From contig CAMXCT020003429.1 of NCBI GenBank assembly GCA_947184155.2, forward strand, positions 1 to 64,000: DNA of 64,000 nt, given 5' to 3'. The notes beneath the pieces are model-generated. The model saw only the letters and a program-made list of their open reading frames with translations. It searched no databases and had not been told where the DNA came from. This stretch comes from Cladocopium goreaui. Lineage: Eukaryota; Sar; Dinophyceae; Suessiales; Symbiodiniaceae. The translations under genes were made by a program, and so were the position numbers. Below, piece after piece: positions 19,001 to 31,700 of the stretch; position 1 is the first letter of the stretch, and the number at the start of each line of letters is the position of its first letter.

Positions 19001-19103
19001 TTGTAGTAGCGAAGTAAGAAGGTGATTGTTCATGAAATCGTGTACCAACTGAATGATGTATTTCTATTCGCCCCGCCCCAGAAGACGGTGGATCAACTGC
19101 TAG
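13027..19103 (+). CDS. helical-repeat protein gene, at least seven exons (46-residue repeats)
   Basis: Model exons: 13027-13116, 13211-15200, 15438-15523, 16106-16183, 17148-17189, 17993-18046 and 19082-19103, joining in phase; the last three are tentative. Exon 1 encodes GKLVWDDGAVWVR, a WDDGD-VW-type motif I associate with many dinoflagellate proteins. Exon 2 is mostly about twelve copies of a 46-residue unit (DRARKAFEEEKARKAAALER plus an Ala/Pro/Glu linker) and shorter copies. Exons 3 and 4 split one more unit exactly at KARKAA/ALERARA, which strongly supports the join. The E-K/R-A composition predicts long single alpha-helices or coiled coil, possibly a spacer or cytoskeletal role. Later exons give Gly/Arg-rich AGRGRGRGLGG and hydrophobic segments. 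Donors are GT except GC at 15201. Start codon and true end are not seen; function unknown. Confidence 0.6.
13319..14920 (+). repeat. 138-bp coding tandem repeat, about 11.5 copies
   Basis: In-frame direct repeats of 138 bases inside exon 2 of the helical-repeat gene. The helical half (FEEEKARKAAALERARAA) is almost invariant; the linker half falls into sub-types (DAKAASEAGI, DARAANEEGI, NARTSNEEGI) that recur out of order, as expected from unequal crossing-over or gene conversion. The array can be expected to vary in copy number. Confidence 0.9.
16319..16650. repeat. TATTC / CTAT pyrimidine-rich microsatellite
   Basis: More than 300 bases of TTCTA, TCTAA and CTAT repeats in the intron after the exon 16106-16183. 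Confidence 0.9.
17565..17688. repeat. MITE family A copy
   Basis: Inverted ends GGATCCTAAATTAGAGGTAC and GTACCTCCATTTTAGGATCC enclose about 85 bases. Same family as 45174-45284 and 11409-11510. No coding capacity, so it would need a transposase from elsewhere. Confidence 0.75.
17708..17795. repeat. MITE family B, left half
   Basis: TACCATCTGGTTATTTAACATAGCTATGG then body sequence; the right end is missing. It sits 20 bases from a family A copy. Confidence 0.55.
17850..18178. repeat. foldback of CACCATTAAATC tandem repeats
   Basis: The left arm (17850-17948) is a 14-bp-type tandem repeat of CACCATTAAATC/CCCATTAAAT; the right arm (18112-18176) is the same repeat in reverse orientation (GGTGATTTAATG). 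The 160-base loop holds GC-rich DNA that includes the tentative exon 17993-18046 of the helical-repeat gene. Confidence 0.8.
18342..18446. repeat. MITE family B copy
   Basis: TACCCTTTGGTAATTTAACATAGCT at the left, GGCTATGTTAAATAAGCAGATGGTA at the right, imperfect inverted ends. Confidence 0.7.
18757..18812. other. 10-bp stem hairpin with 30-base loop
   Basis: AGCCGCTCGG near 18762 pairs with CCGAGCGGCT near 18800; a TTATATAAG box lies just upstream. It has no tRNA T-loop or anticodon layout, so it is not a tRNA. It may be a small RNA gene or an old inverted repeat. Confidence 0.3.
18849..18898. repeat. palindrome around ATATTTGATGTCAATAGA
   Basis: An 18-base arm repeated in inverse around a TATTTCTATTT centre, followed by further partial copies of TTGACATCAAA. 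AT-rich, non-coding. Confidence 0.75.
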
Positions 19104-19243
19104 GTGCACGCGGTGTCGGCCGCGGCATGTTTGGTGGCTGGGCTGGTCCCAAGCTCAGATCACACCTTGCAAAACTGATTTGCAAAACTGATATGGAAAG
19201 GGGTCATAGCTGCTATGGGACCATTGGGGGGATTACCATGAAC

Positions 19244-19324
19244 ATCGGCGATATTTAAATTATTTATTGGCGAATACTGGATAAATAATTCGCCAATCAA
19301 TATTCACCAATATTGGCGATATTT
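19244..19324. repeat. nested inverted repeats of TTGGCGAATA
   Basis: ATTATTTATTGGCGAAT pairs with ATTCGCCAAT around ACTGGATAAATA, and GGCGATATTT occurs at both ends. Probably a degraded foldback element. Confidence 0.6.
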
Positions 19325-20945
19325 GTATCATTTTGTATCCATTGGCTTATGTTCACTAAGATGCACAATTTTGACCCTCATCATATGGAAATGTCTCCAC
19401 ACCGGCTTTCACGGCCATGGTCCGAGGTGGTGCCCAAGCGTTGACGCCTGGTGTGCTGGTGTTCCTTGGCCGAAATGGTACGGCTTGGCCATTCCTTCCA
19501 GATGGGGGACCTTTGGGGATCTAAACTGCAGAGATTTACCAGGGTTTCTCCCGGCTGTTTATGGCTGGTGAATTGCTGACATTTGAAAACCCATTCCGCT
19601 GACAGGCGGCTCTATGGGCTGAAGGTGAGACAGTGGGTTTTGGATTTGCACCCCAGTTGACAAGAGCAAAAACCCATACATTCCGGCGCAAACACACCAT
19701 ATAGATGGGCAGACGGATAGATCGATCAATCGATAGACAGAGATAGATGGATTTAATCTATGTGCACATGTATATACATATGCATTATATATATATATTT
19801 GCACATATGTATAAATACGTTCTATTATGTTATATTAGATGCATATGTTTGCATAGATATGTGCATATAGGGTAAGCTAACCATTGAAATACCTACTCAG
19901 CAGATACTGGACAACTGCGCTCTGTTTGCAAAACGGTGTGTTTTGCAAATAGAGGCGGAAACAGTGTTTTTTTTTAAAATCAGCTTCAAGCGTTCGAGAC
20001 TCAGGGTCATAAACGTTCCAGCCTTTTCCAGCCTTTTCCATCGCGTTGCCGCAACTGGGAAACCATGGCTAAATCCAATCCCGCAGGATTTGACCAGAGG
20101 TTTCTCCAGATTTCATGGGGATTTCCAGGGTGAAATCCCCCATGGCAAAATCTCGCAGGCAAAACCTGAGCTGAATGGCATGATTGGGAACTGCATCGCC
20201 TTTGACAAGAGTCCGCGCACCCAATTAATACCTTCAAAGATTTTCGAAATCGCCCCACATATGATGCGTGCCCAAAATGGGGATGACCCCCAAATCCCAT
20301 GGTTAATGATATAACACATTTCATCCATTCAATCAGGTTCCTGGTATTCAGAAATGGCGTAACTTGGGGTTTCCACCATTTCGAAACAACCTGATTGGTA
20401 GTTGCAAGTTGGCTTCCAGTTGGCCAAAAATCCGAGGCAAGGGAAGATGGCAGGCCAGAAATCTCGATGTTGGCCATATTAAGCGATGACTTGGATCATA
20501 CGTCTACGTGTTTTGCTCCACCTTTATTTCCGCATGGGGACATCAATTGAAATTCGCCTTACTTTGGGAAGGCACTTGACCCAAGGATCATCCCATTCGC
20601 CAGGTGCGGCTGGAAGAGAGACCTCAAGCAGATATGCTCTTTAAGGAGGACAATCTGCAACCGGCAACTTGACCTCGAGATTTCTGTGCGAAAGACCAGG
20701 AACATCATCATGAACTACACCCAAGTTCTAAAGGCCAAATGCCATACCATCCCCATTTTTGGTGTATGAAATTGGGTGCACCACTCTCGATGCAACATGG
20801 TTACTGAGATGATTTCTTATTGGGTGTATTTGGGTGTACCTCATTACCCATAATCGCTTTGTTGATATTTTCTGGGTCGAGTTGATGGGTACCTTGACAG
20901 CCAGCCATATGTGCACCTTCCATGTTGTGCCCCATGGCTGCCCAG

Positions 20946-23888
20946 GTAAGTGTGGACGAGTACGAGGCGGGCCATCGCAGTCAGCAAGGTTTGGTGACAG
21001 CTGAGGAACTCTTGGGCCCTACGTTCAGGTTGTGTGCATTGCTAGATCCGCATTTTCAGGGATTTAGGGTGAAGGTAATGGGTGACACGATACACAGAGC
21101 CGTTGAACCCCAAGGTTTGGACGGAAGAACTGGATTTTCATAGCCAGATCTGGGCGGTCCACGAACATTTGGGGCGCCTTTGATAAACCATCGGCACCCC
21201 AAGCTCTCCGTTTGGCCGAAGCAAAGTCCTCTCCTTTTTTTGGGGGTGATGCCCGAGTGTTGAAAGGACGCCTTCAAGGCTCCAAAGGTTGAGATTTTCT
21301 GGTCGCAGCGTACTGGCCAGGCAGCACAGGCTGCAGCCGAAGGAATGGACTCCAGACTAGCTGTCATCAACTGAGAAATCACACTTCAATTGGCACCTGC
21401 GATTCATTCGAACGATGTCGAATTGTGAGGTTAACATATTCCTCACATTGTTTTTTGGATAAATATCATCAATGGATTGATATCCAACAATTGCTTCACA
21501 CATCCAAACCTTTCTGAAGACTAAGTGCCGTTTCCCTTCAAGTCTGGGAGAATTGGGATATCATTCATTCAATGGATTGGCTTAAGGGAAAACCTACAGG
21601 AAACCATCGATTTTCCCATGGATTTTCCTATGACATATGGGTCTTAAAGGGGTCCCAGGGTGTTTCCTGTAATTTTTCCCTTAAACCAATCCATAGCTGG
21701 ATGGTAGTTTGGAACCATGGAATTTTATGACTTTCCATCTATTGGGAATGTCATCATCCCAACTGACGAACTCATATTTTTCAGAGGGGTAGGTATACCA
21801 CCAAGCAGCCCTGCCATGGAATCCTCACCTCGAGCTATGCGGAGCTTCTCAGGATCGGTTGAGATGTCCTGCAGAGCATGGCATGGCAGTGGAAGTGGCC
21901 GCGGAAGTCTACGAATGCGATGTGCAACCGCGATGTTTGTCGTTTAATGTCGTTTATTATGGTTGTTGTCATTACTGTATATTACCCATGATTGCCATTG
22001 CTCCTCTTCTTTTCTTCTTCTTTTCTTCTTCTTCTTATATTAATCATGACTATTATTTTTGTTATTAGTATTCTTAAACTCATCAAATGAGAAAAACAAA
22101 ACACCTACACCACTTCGGAGCGCCGCTCCAGGTGTGCGAGGCGGATATCGAAGTGAGCACCAAGTTGATGTACTGCGAGCGTCCCTTGTTTCCTTGGGAA
22201 GGTATTGATCAACCGGAAACCGAAACAAACTGTGGATTGAAACCAGATGGAAAGCATGAAATGACTGGGGTAGTTTTTAGGTTTCAATAACCATCAGTAC
22301 CACTGGGCCAATATGTTTCATTAACCATTAACCATCAATATGTTTCAATTCTTTAACCAATCACTTGACGAGGTGGGCCAAACGCATACAATTTTTATGA
22401 CTGGGATTTCAACCATTAATCCATATGGGTGGTTTATGGCATTGCTTTACTAGCAGCACCGGAAATATGTGGATCTGATGGCTGCTACGCAGAGCCTGCA
22501 AGGTTGCGACTATGCCATTTGTGAAGCATGCTCAGCCTGCAACTCAGATCGCTGGACGTTTGAAAAGCTTCGCTTGGCCCTGAAAAATTGCGAGGTTGAA
22601 ATGCTGAAACGTGAAGCTTTGAAAGCCTGAGGAATTTTGACAAATTGCTGGCACTGCCCTTTAAAGCTAGAGACAGTTGCTTTGTTGCCGCACTTCTGTC
22701 GAAGCATCACAATGTTGACATCTCTTGACTGAACTTAACGGCACTAGATATTGCTTACCTGTTCACGGGCGATGGCCCATCATCTCGTGGATTTCACGAT
22801 ATTTTTGTGGCAGATGTGCGGTTCCGCAGGAGATTTAAATCACCCGGTTGTAGCACCAACTCCGGCGCTGAAAAGCTTGTGTTGTGGAGCGACTAGGCAT
22901 TGCTAAGCATTGCTATGCATGCTGAAATCATGTAAAATCCGATGGTTTTACGCAGGCTTCTCTTAAAGCTGTGGGTTATATAAGATATACAATTATATAA
23001 TTATATAATTATATATGCATATATATAATTATAATGATATTGAAATATAAGTATGTATATACATATATACATATATTCAAGTTTGGATCAATCTTGTGGC
23101 AAGATTCTTGCAGAGGAGCTTCTTCTAGAAACAACACGGCTTGTCTTCTGGGACTCACATCACTTGTGGGAAAAGTTAAGCCTGCTGATTGGCTGATCAT
23201 AGCATTGACCATCCAATTTCCGGAGGTGACTCTAGAGGAGAGGTTTGATAGCAAAAGGCCACAATCGTGGCCTGGGTGCCTTCGGCTAGAAGGATGAGGA
23301 AGACTGAGATTGGCCCAATTCTATGATTTGGATTCGTTTAGGCCTTATGTTCAATGATACCAAATTGATCCAAATCGAGGAATGAACCAATAGGGCAGAG
23401 GTCAAACGGTCGTATCGCGGGGACCCCTTCCACATTACACCAATTTGAATCACTATCGCGACGATCCTTAGAAACAGCCCCTATCTACAGTATCCGCCAA
23501 AAACGTCCACGACAAATTCCTGGCTCAAACCAGCAACGGTGGAAGATGTGCACCATGCCTGCCATGCCCTGATGGTTTCGGGTCGTCACTGCTGATGAGC
23601 TGCACCAGAGCGGAAGAACGTAAAATGCTCAGAATCAGCGATGAATCAGGGATTCGAAACCATCAAATCTCAGGGCTCAACCGGTCAACCGCTTTGAGCA
23701 TTCGAAAGCGTTTTGAAGCACTTTGAAAGTTTCAAGCTTTGATGATTTTTGATGTTTGCCGCTCCCCATTTTGTCAGCCAGGTGAGCAGCTCTTGCCCGA
23801 AGCTGAGAAATCGGCCGCATCCATCCGCACAGAGTCCCGAAGCTGGGTGGCTTTTGGGCTTCTCCTTGGTCTTCTATCCCTCGGATTG
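20946..23888 (+). CDS. unrecognised split gene with a C-proximal membrane segment
   Basis: Likely exons 20946-21028 (possibly starting at an ATG at 20934), 21309-21362, 21793-21921, 22132-22201, 22454-22502 and 23782-about 23888. Exons 21309, 21793 and 22132 join in phase 0 at AG/G acceptors and GT donors, and 22502 to 23782 joins in phase 1; the first-to-second and fourth-to-fifth joins do not, so small exons are probably missing. The encoded pieces are ordinary soluble protein (AEHGMAVEVAAEVYECD, EADIEVSTKLMYCERPLF), then LPEAEKSAASIRTESRSW followed by a hydrophobic segment (VAFGLLLGLLSLGLVTIWF) that should span a membrane. I recognise no family. A MITE (21572-21694) lies in the second intron. 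Confidence 0.4.
21572..21694. repeat. MITE family D
   Basis: About 33-base inverted ends: ATGGATTGGCTTAAGGGAAA... with ...TTTCCCTTAAACCAATCCAT, then a short AT-rich centre. Single copy in this window. Confidence 0.8.
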
Positions 23889-23995
23889 GTCACCATTTGG
23901 TTTCGCTACGGATGGCTCACGCGAGGCCTGCATTGGTCGAACCGGGAAAGCACCGGGAAAAACAACTTAACTACTTTCTGAAGTGATCCCACCAT

Positions 23996-24165
23996 ACATT
24001 CTGACATTTCTGACATTCCACCATATCCTGACATACTATCTGACTATTTGACATGTATTGGCATACTATCCGACTATATCTGACTATCATCTGACATATA
24101 TTCTGACATTTTGCCTAGCAGAGTCAGTCTATCTGACATTTTGTTTGGCATTCTATCCGGCATAA
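23996..24165. repeat. TGACATAYTATCTGACT minisatellite
   Basis: Degenerate tandem units of about 12-17 bases based on TCTGACAT. Related units recur at about 25385-25600. Confidence 0.6.
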
Positions 24166-24842
24166 GCTTTGGGTCCGGTGCGCCAGAGAGATACTGCCGG
24201 GTGTGGTTGGTAGCTGGGTTCGCTCGTTTGTCCGAGATGTCTTGCTACTGTAAAATCTAGAGGCTCTCACCTGGCAGGTGAGGAACGACTATCTCGAATG
24301 TGAAGTACCGTCCCTCAATTGGAGCAAAAGCGGTTTCAAACAAAATCCTAACGTAAGCTGTCTTTGGCTCAGAACGATGCTTTCCACTGGGAGGGCGGAG
24401 TGGAGAGGTTTCCCCATGACCAGGCCTAGAAGATATACCACACGAGCTTCAGAAGTACGAGGGGTATGCCAAAGACGCCTCTCATTTGATGCTCGGCAAC
24501 ACACGGCGCGCACAGACACAGAGCACTGGAAAAAACACAACACGGCAATTTTTCAAAGCTTTTCCACCCATCGCTGGGCAAAAACTGAGGTTTTTGAAAC
24601 AAAGAAAAGGCCCCGAGGGTCCCAGTTTGTTCTGCTGGGCGCTCATCATGGCCAACTCTGGCGAGTGCGGGAGCCTGGGTTTCTGCTGAAACATGTTGGC
24701 TCCTGGGCCATCGCACATGTGCTGTATGAACTGCCCCCAGGCAGCTACAATTCCGATTAGACAAAGCGCCTCATATGAATCAACATAAAATACATAAATA
24801 ATCATAAATATATAGGTGAATCAACACTAATCTGGGGTTGAT

Positions 24843-24960
24843 TGTCACGAAAGCTAGCTTCTGCTAGCTGAAGTTCCTCTTTCTTTGGCACTGTATTGGG
24901 GGGATGGAATCTCCGATCGCGTGAAATTTTACAGTTAACTCGCCCCCCCTCCCCCGGGCT
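24843..24960. repeat. dispersed repeat with AGCTAGC hairpin, copy 1
   Basis: CACGAAAGCTAGCTTCTGCT and the bases after it match 58884 onward (CACGAAAGCTAGCGTCAGCT), including an internal hairpin (AGCTAGC/GCTAGCT), a Cys/Tyr-rich spacer of similar length and a C/G-homopolymer end. Family unknown. Confidence 0.5.
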
Positions 24961-25384
24961 GGTTCACAAGCAGTTTGGCCGTGGCTCAACCCGGGTGGAT
25001 ATCGTCGGCATGTCGCCACCGGCACCAACATCGGCAGCATCCGCATCTTCTGCATCATTGTGTTTTCATGCTAAGCTCCCTGCCAATCTAGCTTTCGTCC
25101 TTACCCCTAGGCCTCAAGTGTGCAATGTCCTGTGACGTCCTGTGGTTGGATTCTTCATTGGTCTATGCACAGCAGTCTCCAGCAAAGATCTTCATAGCCA
25201 GACTGGGGCTAAGGTCAAGCCAGATTCAGTAAGGGCAGGGGTGAAAAGCCATTCAGACGGTCATCCTGCCCCCAGAAAAGGTTTGACTCATGCACTGATA
25301 TGCACAGAGACGGAAAATTACTAGCTTGGCCACATTATATCTTGGCACAACTACTGGCATATCCAGTGGCATGCATTCTGAAGC

Positions 25385-25600
25385 ATATGATTTCTGATTC
25401 TTATTAATTCTTATGACATTTGACATGTATTCTGGTGTATGTATTGAAATATATTCGACATTTTATTTGACATTGTCTGGCGCATAACATGTTGCGAAAT
25501 CACCTGACACTTTGTCCGGTCTATATTTTGATCTTTCATCTGCCATTTTTGGTATTTGCTTTGGCATACATACATTTGGACATTCTATCTGGAACACAAT
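25385..25600. repeat. TTGACAT-type degenerate repeat
   Basis: Loose repeats of GACATTTGACATGTATTCTG type, related to the minisatellite at 23996-24165. Confidence 0.45.
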
Positions 25601-25751
25601 TCTACAGCAATAGCGCGCAAGTCTTCAGACACACATGCAGTGACTGCAAGCATTGCCCAGCATTAGTGACGTATCTCAGCACCAACCCAACTGTGGATCC
25701 ATCGTGCATGCATTCTACTGATCATGGTTTTCGGTGGGTTCCACCCTGCAA

Positions 25752-28700
25752 GGACAGCGTGTTTGTGCCATCGTTCCTGTCACTGAGGGAAGAGTTGATG
25801 AGACAGCATCGCCAGAGCAACACTAACATCTTCAGGTGTGATGCGTGGCGCCTCGCTCCTATTTCGGGCACACAGATGGAGATACGACTGAACTTCTGAA
25901 ACCGCAATTTGGTGGATCATTTGATAAAATGTCTGAGCCATCATTGCTTGTCTCGTGCTAGGAAGGTAGGTTCAAGTTGCTTGAAAGAATCACGGGTGGA
26001 AATGCTAACCTGGTCCGTGTTTACTTGTAAGAGTATCGCTCGTGGTCCCGGAAACTACGTGATTGTTCCAGATTTTAGGATGTGACGTACAAGTAACTGA
26101 GAAGGCGGGCCCAGATCAAAGTGCTGGAAGACAGAAACGTGGCACACCATATGCACCGAATAGTAAAATTCAGGAAGTGGGGCACGGTCTGGTTTACAAG
26201 TATATAGTGCCCGGGCAAGCTTCGGGCGGAAACAATCGGAGGTAGGAGCCTACCAAGGAAAAAAACATGTGCCTACAGGATGTATGCCAGAACGTCTGTG
26301 CGCTGAGAGCTTTCTTTTAACATCCCTTTCTCTTGACATCTCACAGACCAAAAGCCACCTTGACATTGAATTTTGACTGCACTAAGCAACCCCCGGGTTG
26401 CAAGACACTTAATTAATTAGTGGCACCAGCGCACGGGCATGCATCAGGAGCCACCTTGACTCAGCAATTCCACAGCGCCCAGCAGCCACGGGATTGCTGA
26501 ACACAATGGAACCGCGTGCGCAGCCGCAGCAGGCGGCGACATTGATGCAGCCACCCCGATGCTATTTGCAAACACGGAGTTGCCAAACATAGTAGAACTA
26601 TGTGCGCAAGAAAATGCCGCAAACGGACTGAAAAGTCAGTTCCACTGTGCGCTCGATCCGAGGCCTTTCCAATAATGATCCCAGAATTTTGCGAGACCGT
26701 TTAGCAACTGTCCCGCGGCAGGCCTTGCAAATTCCATCAGACTTACTGCCCCCCAAAATGCAAGTTGAAGTTGTGAAACGGAGGCTTTCAAGCGAGACTT
26801 CCTTCCAAAAATGAAAGCCTCTCTTCTCTTCTCTTCTCTTCTCTTCTCTTCTCTGCTCTGCTCTGCTCTGCTCTGCTCTTCTCTATTCTTCTCGACTACT
26901 TCTTACGCTCCTCTACTCTGCTCTCCTCTTCTGTGCTCTTCTCTACTCGTGTCTAGTCTTCTCTCCTCTTGCCTATTATTTTCAGCCCTCTCCTACTCTC
27001 CTCTCCTCTCCTCTCCTCTACTCTACCCTACTCTACCCTACTCTGCTCTGCTCTGCTCTGCTCTACTTTACTGCACTCTACTCTACTCTTCCCGCCTTTC
27101 TCTACTCTTCTGCTTTTCTTTCCTCTTCTCTACCCTCCCCTTTTTGGGCCCTAGTCTTTTCTACTCTTTTGTGCTCTTATGTATTCCATTCTTCTGTATT
27201 ATATTTCCAAAGCCAGCCAAAGGCTGAGCGAAGTTGTTCCCTATGCGAACGAAGTGAGATAAGGGTGTGTGGGGGTAGTGGCTGACGTGGAGGCCTCCAA
27301 TCCCTCAGGTAGCTGGTGAGTAGGGTGTGTCTTTTTTTTGTCCGTTTTACCCTCTGGTGATGGTGGGTATCGGTGCCCCCCCGGTCCGCTCGGTTGGGGT
27401 TGGGTTGTGGCATGGCGGGCTGTGCGAGCTAACATGTTGTGTGTGGCGTTCTGTATCCGGGTTTGAGGGGGTTGTGCAGTTCTATATGCCGGTCTTGGGA
27501 GGGATGAGTTTGGAGGTGGAGTGTATTTCATCAGATAGGGAGGTTGAATTGAATGGCTTATCAGAGCATGATGGGAAGTGTCAAGTGTCAATGCAGCATA
27601 TGGTTTGCGAGGGTTGATCGCAGGTGTCCTTTTTTGGAGAGCGTGGTTTAGATGGGAGTGTGGTTGTGGGAGTTGGAGCATGAATCTGCGGGCAGATATG
27701 TGTGGGTTCGCTTCCAAAGCATTTCAGCCTTCGGAGCGTAATGGGGCCATGGTGTCTATATTAAATAGATCGTTTGAGCGTAATAAATACGCCCCATTGG
27801 AAAGGGTGCTTTTGGGGATGGGTGTGTCTCCAAGAGTTTTAACATGCTGTGCGAGCTAACATGTGGTGTGCGGCGTTCTATATGCCGGGTTTGAGGGGCG
27901 GTTCTATGTGCTGGGTTTGAGGGGGTTTTACAGTTTTTGGAGAGCGTGAGTTTGGTGGAGTGTATTTCATCGGATAGGGAGGTTGTTCGAAGTATCAACA
28001 CAGAAGGGTACGAAAATGGAGGTGGAAAAGATGACAAAATGCAGCTCAAAGGTTGCAGTCTCTGGGAGCACATCTTCCGCTTTGGATAGTATGAAATGCA
28101 TGATAGATCAGTGTGTGCGTGTATAAATGTAGGTGTGTCTACAGACATATGTAGGGGGAGCAAAAAGAGATTAAATGCGGTTTGTGTAGACACAGAGAGG
28201 TATATAGCATATACTGAGTTGTGAGGGTGTTGACCATGCAAGGCAGACCCCAGGGACGGGGGGGTGGGGCAGTTTGTAAAATAGAAGGAAACGATGCAGA
28301 AAATTCATCTACCGACCGACCGGTCGATCCATCGATGGATTCATCGATCCTGTCCATTTGTGTGCGTCAATTTACTCATCCATTACTCTTTCCGTCTATC
28401 TATCGATCTATCTCTCGGTCCATCCATCGATTTATGTATCCGTCTGTCAATCCATCCATCCATCTACCATTGATCGCTTTATCTCTCCATTTTTCCATCT
28501 CTCTAGCTCTCCATCTGTATATCTATCTGGCTATATCTGGTTATCTATGTAATCGTTTGTCTGTGTTTGTCTATCTATCTATTGATCGATCTATCCATCG
28601 ATCTATCTATTTAGCTATCTATCTATCCATCTCTCCGTCCCTCGATCCATTTATTGATCTATGGATCTATGTGCCGATCTTTAATCTATCCATCTACCCA

Positions 28701-31700
28701 TCTAGCTGTCTATTTATCCAGCGATGTCTGCATCTATCCATCCAGTCAATTCTTCTGAAAAAATCCGATTGCATTCTTCAAACCAGCCCTTGTTGGGCGG
28801 AGAAACTCTTTTTTTTTTGTCGTCGCAGGGCATGTCGCTTGAGACTGGCACACAATGACTTTGATGCAGTGTGGACTTATGATTCAGTATTTTGCTCATT
28901 GTTAGTTAGGATAAAGAATATGGCACGCATATTAAATTCACATGTCGTACCAAGTATACATCTTTTTTGTCCGTAGGTATGTAGATATCCATGTGGGTCA
29001 TTTTTTTTGCACTTGCCAAAAAAAAGCCTGCCGCTGGCTTTCGTTCCTACCTTCTCAGATATTCTCCGGTCTTCTCTCCCATACTCTTCTCTACTCTACT
29101 TGTCATGTCTGCTCTGTTCTTCTTGCTGTAATTTCCCATGGCTCGTAAGCTTCCGTTGGCCCTTGAGTTTGCCACATTGCACGGGCATGCAGGCCAGCTC
29201 TTCGTTTGAAAGAGAATGTATCATGTTCACCAAGGAAGCAACTCTGTTTGGAACGGGTGCACCAGATTTATGCGCATGCCACTGAAATTGATCAAAAACC
29301 ACCGTCTTTGTTCAGTTGTCGCATTTCTTCTTGTTTAAAGTGCGGCTGCAGTGAACGCCATTTGAGGCTTTTGCTCAGTGACTTTCCAGTGAGCTTCCAA
29401 GATGTGAAGTCGATCAGCATTGGCGCTTTCAACTCCAAAAGGGCACCGTGGAACTCATGGCTCTTCGGTTGCCTCGGGACGCTGAAAGATCTGAAAGTGG
29501 GCCTTGAGAATCCTGAAACGATTTCTGCTTCAAAACATGGGGAAAATCGCCACAATGCCCACAATTTAAAGAGCGAACGTCATTGTTTCGAACGCTCAAT
29601 CTTGCACACTGTCATGTTCTTTCAAGGTCCCGGTCAGGCGGGTGATTTCAGGTGCCTGGCTGGGGGAAGTTTCCGTTCGATGCACCGGCCTTTGAGGTAC
29701 AACGTCCCAGTTTTTCTCAGAGCTTGGAACAAGGTACTGGAAGACAAACGGTTCCTGTTATATGATTGGACCGTGAAAGCAGACATGGACACCTGGCTAT
29801 TGGGTATTTTTTTTGGGCTGGGTTTCGAAATTTTCAGCTCTTGCAAAGATGGATTAAGATAGCACCCCACAGTAAATTTTTCAGGGCCCTAGATGAGTGG
29901 CATAAGGGGGATGATTCAAGCGGCGCATCCAGAAGTGAAGATGGAAACGGGCAATGTCCTGCAAATTGCATCACCTGAACGGAAATCAAATCACGAGTAA
30001 CAATACAGAGGTTAGGAACCAGAACATGAGATGAGCTACAACCTGCATTGCCATTTTTATTGGCAAATGATGGCAAATGGCAAATGATGCTTTAGTGCCT
30101 CAGGAGCCTCTAGAGGCTTGCTCGTTGGACAAGCAAAAATACGCAGTTTCCGCTTCAGACCGCGCACATATGCATATGAATTCACAACAATGCATGTATA
30201 CAATGTGAATTATATTCAGAACCCACACAGAGAATTTGAACATATAAAAAATCAAATGCTCGAGCACAGAACTGTCAACATTGACCTATTTGCAGTGTAT
30301 GTAGTGTATGAGATGTATGAAGTGTTTGTCACGTGCGTCATCGTTGTAATGCAATGCAATGTAATGTAATGTAGTGTAGTGCAATGCAATGCAATGCATT
30401 GCAATGTAAGTAGGTACGTATGTAGGCATGCCCATGTCACTACGTATATTTATAGATTTGCATCTGTACAGTCTGTACATGTACATTTACATCGGTGTTC
30501 TATGTGTGCAAGGAAAACAATCGCAAACTAGGTGGTTCACAGTCCTGCTTTCAGCAAAAAGGCGACCGCGAATTTGCAGCAAGTCACCAGCTGTGCTGCC
30601 CGCTGTGGCGATGTTGATCTCTTCATTTTACAGGATCTCAGCAAAGCCTGGACCCCCAAAATGAGCCCATGAGCATCGTGTGACCGACTCTCTCGCACAA
30701 CTTAGAGCACAAAAACACTGATCATCAGCAAGCACGCACGCACGCACGCACGCGCACACACACACACACACCCACACCCCCACGCGCACACGCACACGCA
30801 CACGCACACGCACACGCACACGCACACACACACGCACACGCACACACACACACCCACACCCACACCCCCACGCACACGCGCACGCGCACACGCACACGCA
30901 CACGCACACGCACACGCACCCGCACACGCACACGCACACGCGCACACACACACACGCACGCACGCACACACGCACGCACGCACGCACACACACACACACA
31001 CACGCACACACACACAGACACACACAGACACACACACACACACCCACCGAACATTCTTTGGAACCTACATTGCGTTTTCCATGCATCAACTCTGCCCTAG
31101 CCAGTGGTGTGTTGTTGACTGTCCCGCACAAATTGAGAACACATCAATCGTGATTCCCTTTGCTAATGGTGTTTTTGCTTTGGCTGAACGGGAGCTTTGT
31201 ATTTCCGCCAGCCATCAACCATGCAATCAGGATAGCCAACGGAACAGTCATCCCCTGTGACATTTGAGTGTGATTTTACAAGTCTAAGGACACCTTCTTC
31301 TGCCATCAAAGGCTTCGAGAGCGGCTTGGAAATGCCCATGTGCCGAAAGATGAAGCCTGCATTTGGCTGAATTATGATGCATCTTAACTGCATTTGATGC
31401 AGCTTTGGAACCATGTTGCACTTGCATGGTTTGATGCAGGGAATGGCTGATTTGAAATGAGGCTGACAAGAATCCGGGTCCTTTGGACTTCTTGGGGCCC
31501 ATTGAAATCTTTTCAACGGGAGCTGTTCCTTGACTGCAATGGCGCGAAATGTGCAGGTCTGCACGGTGTCAAGTTTTGTTGCTCAACTGGTGCGGTGCCC
31601 AGATGAAGCTCTACCAGCGATCGCATGCGAAGGCCTGATGCAGGACATGGCAGTCATTTCAAAGTCCAAAATGCGAGGGATTGTGAGCATTGTGGTAGGC

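Noticed and set aside
24896-25135. Exon around 24980-25080 on either strand
   Set aside because: Both strands read as plausible Ala/Ser or Ala/Asp-rich protein; no splice model or family separates them.
26811-27227. 138-codon Leu/Ser frame
   Set aside because: Product of the CTCTT microsatellite.
28221-28976. 251-codon Ser/Ile/His-rich frame
   Set aside because: Most of it is TCTA/TCCA tetranucleotide repeat.
30628-31131. Cys-Val-rich frames on the - strand
   Set aside because: Product of the CA/CGCA tract; every frame is open there.
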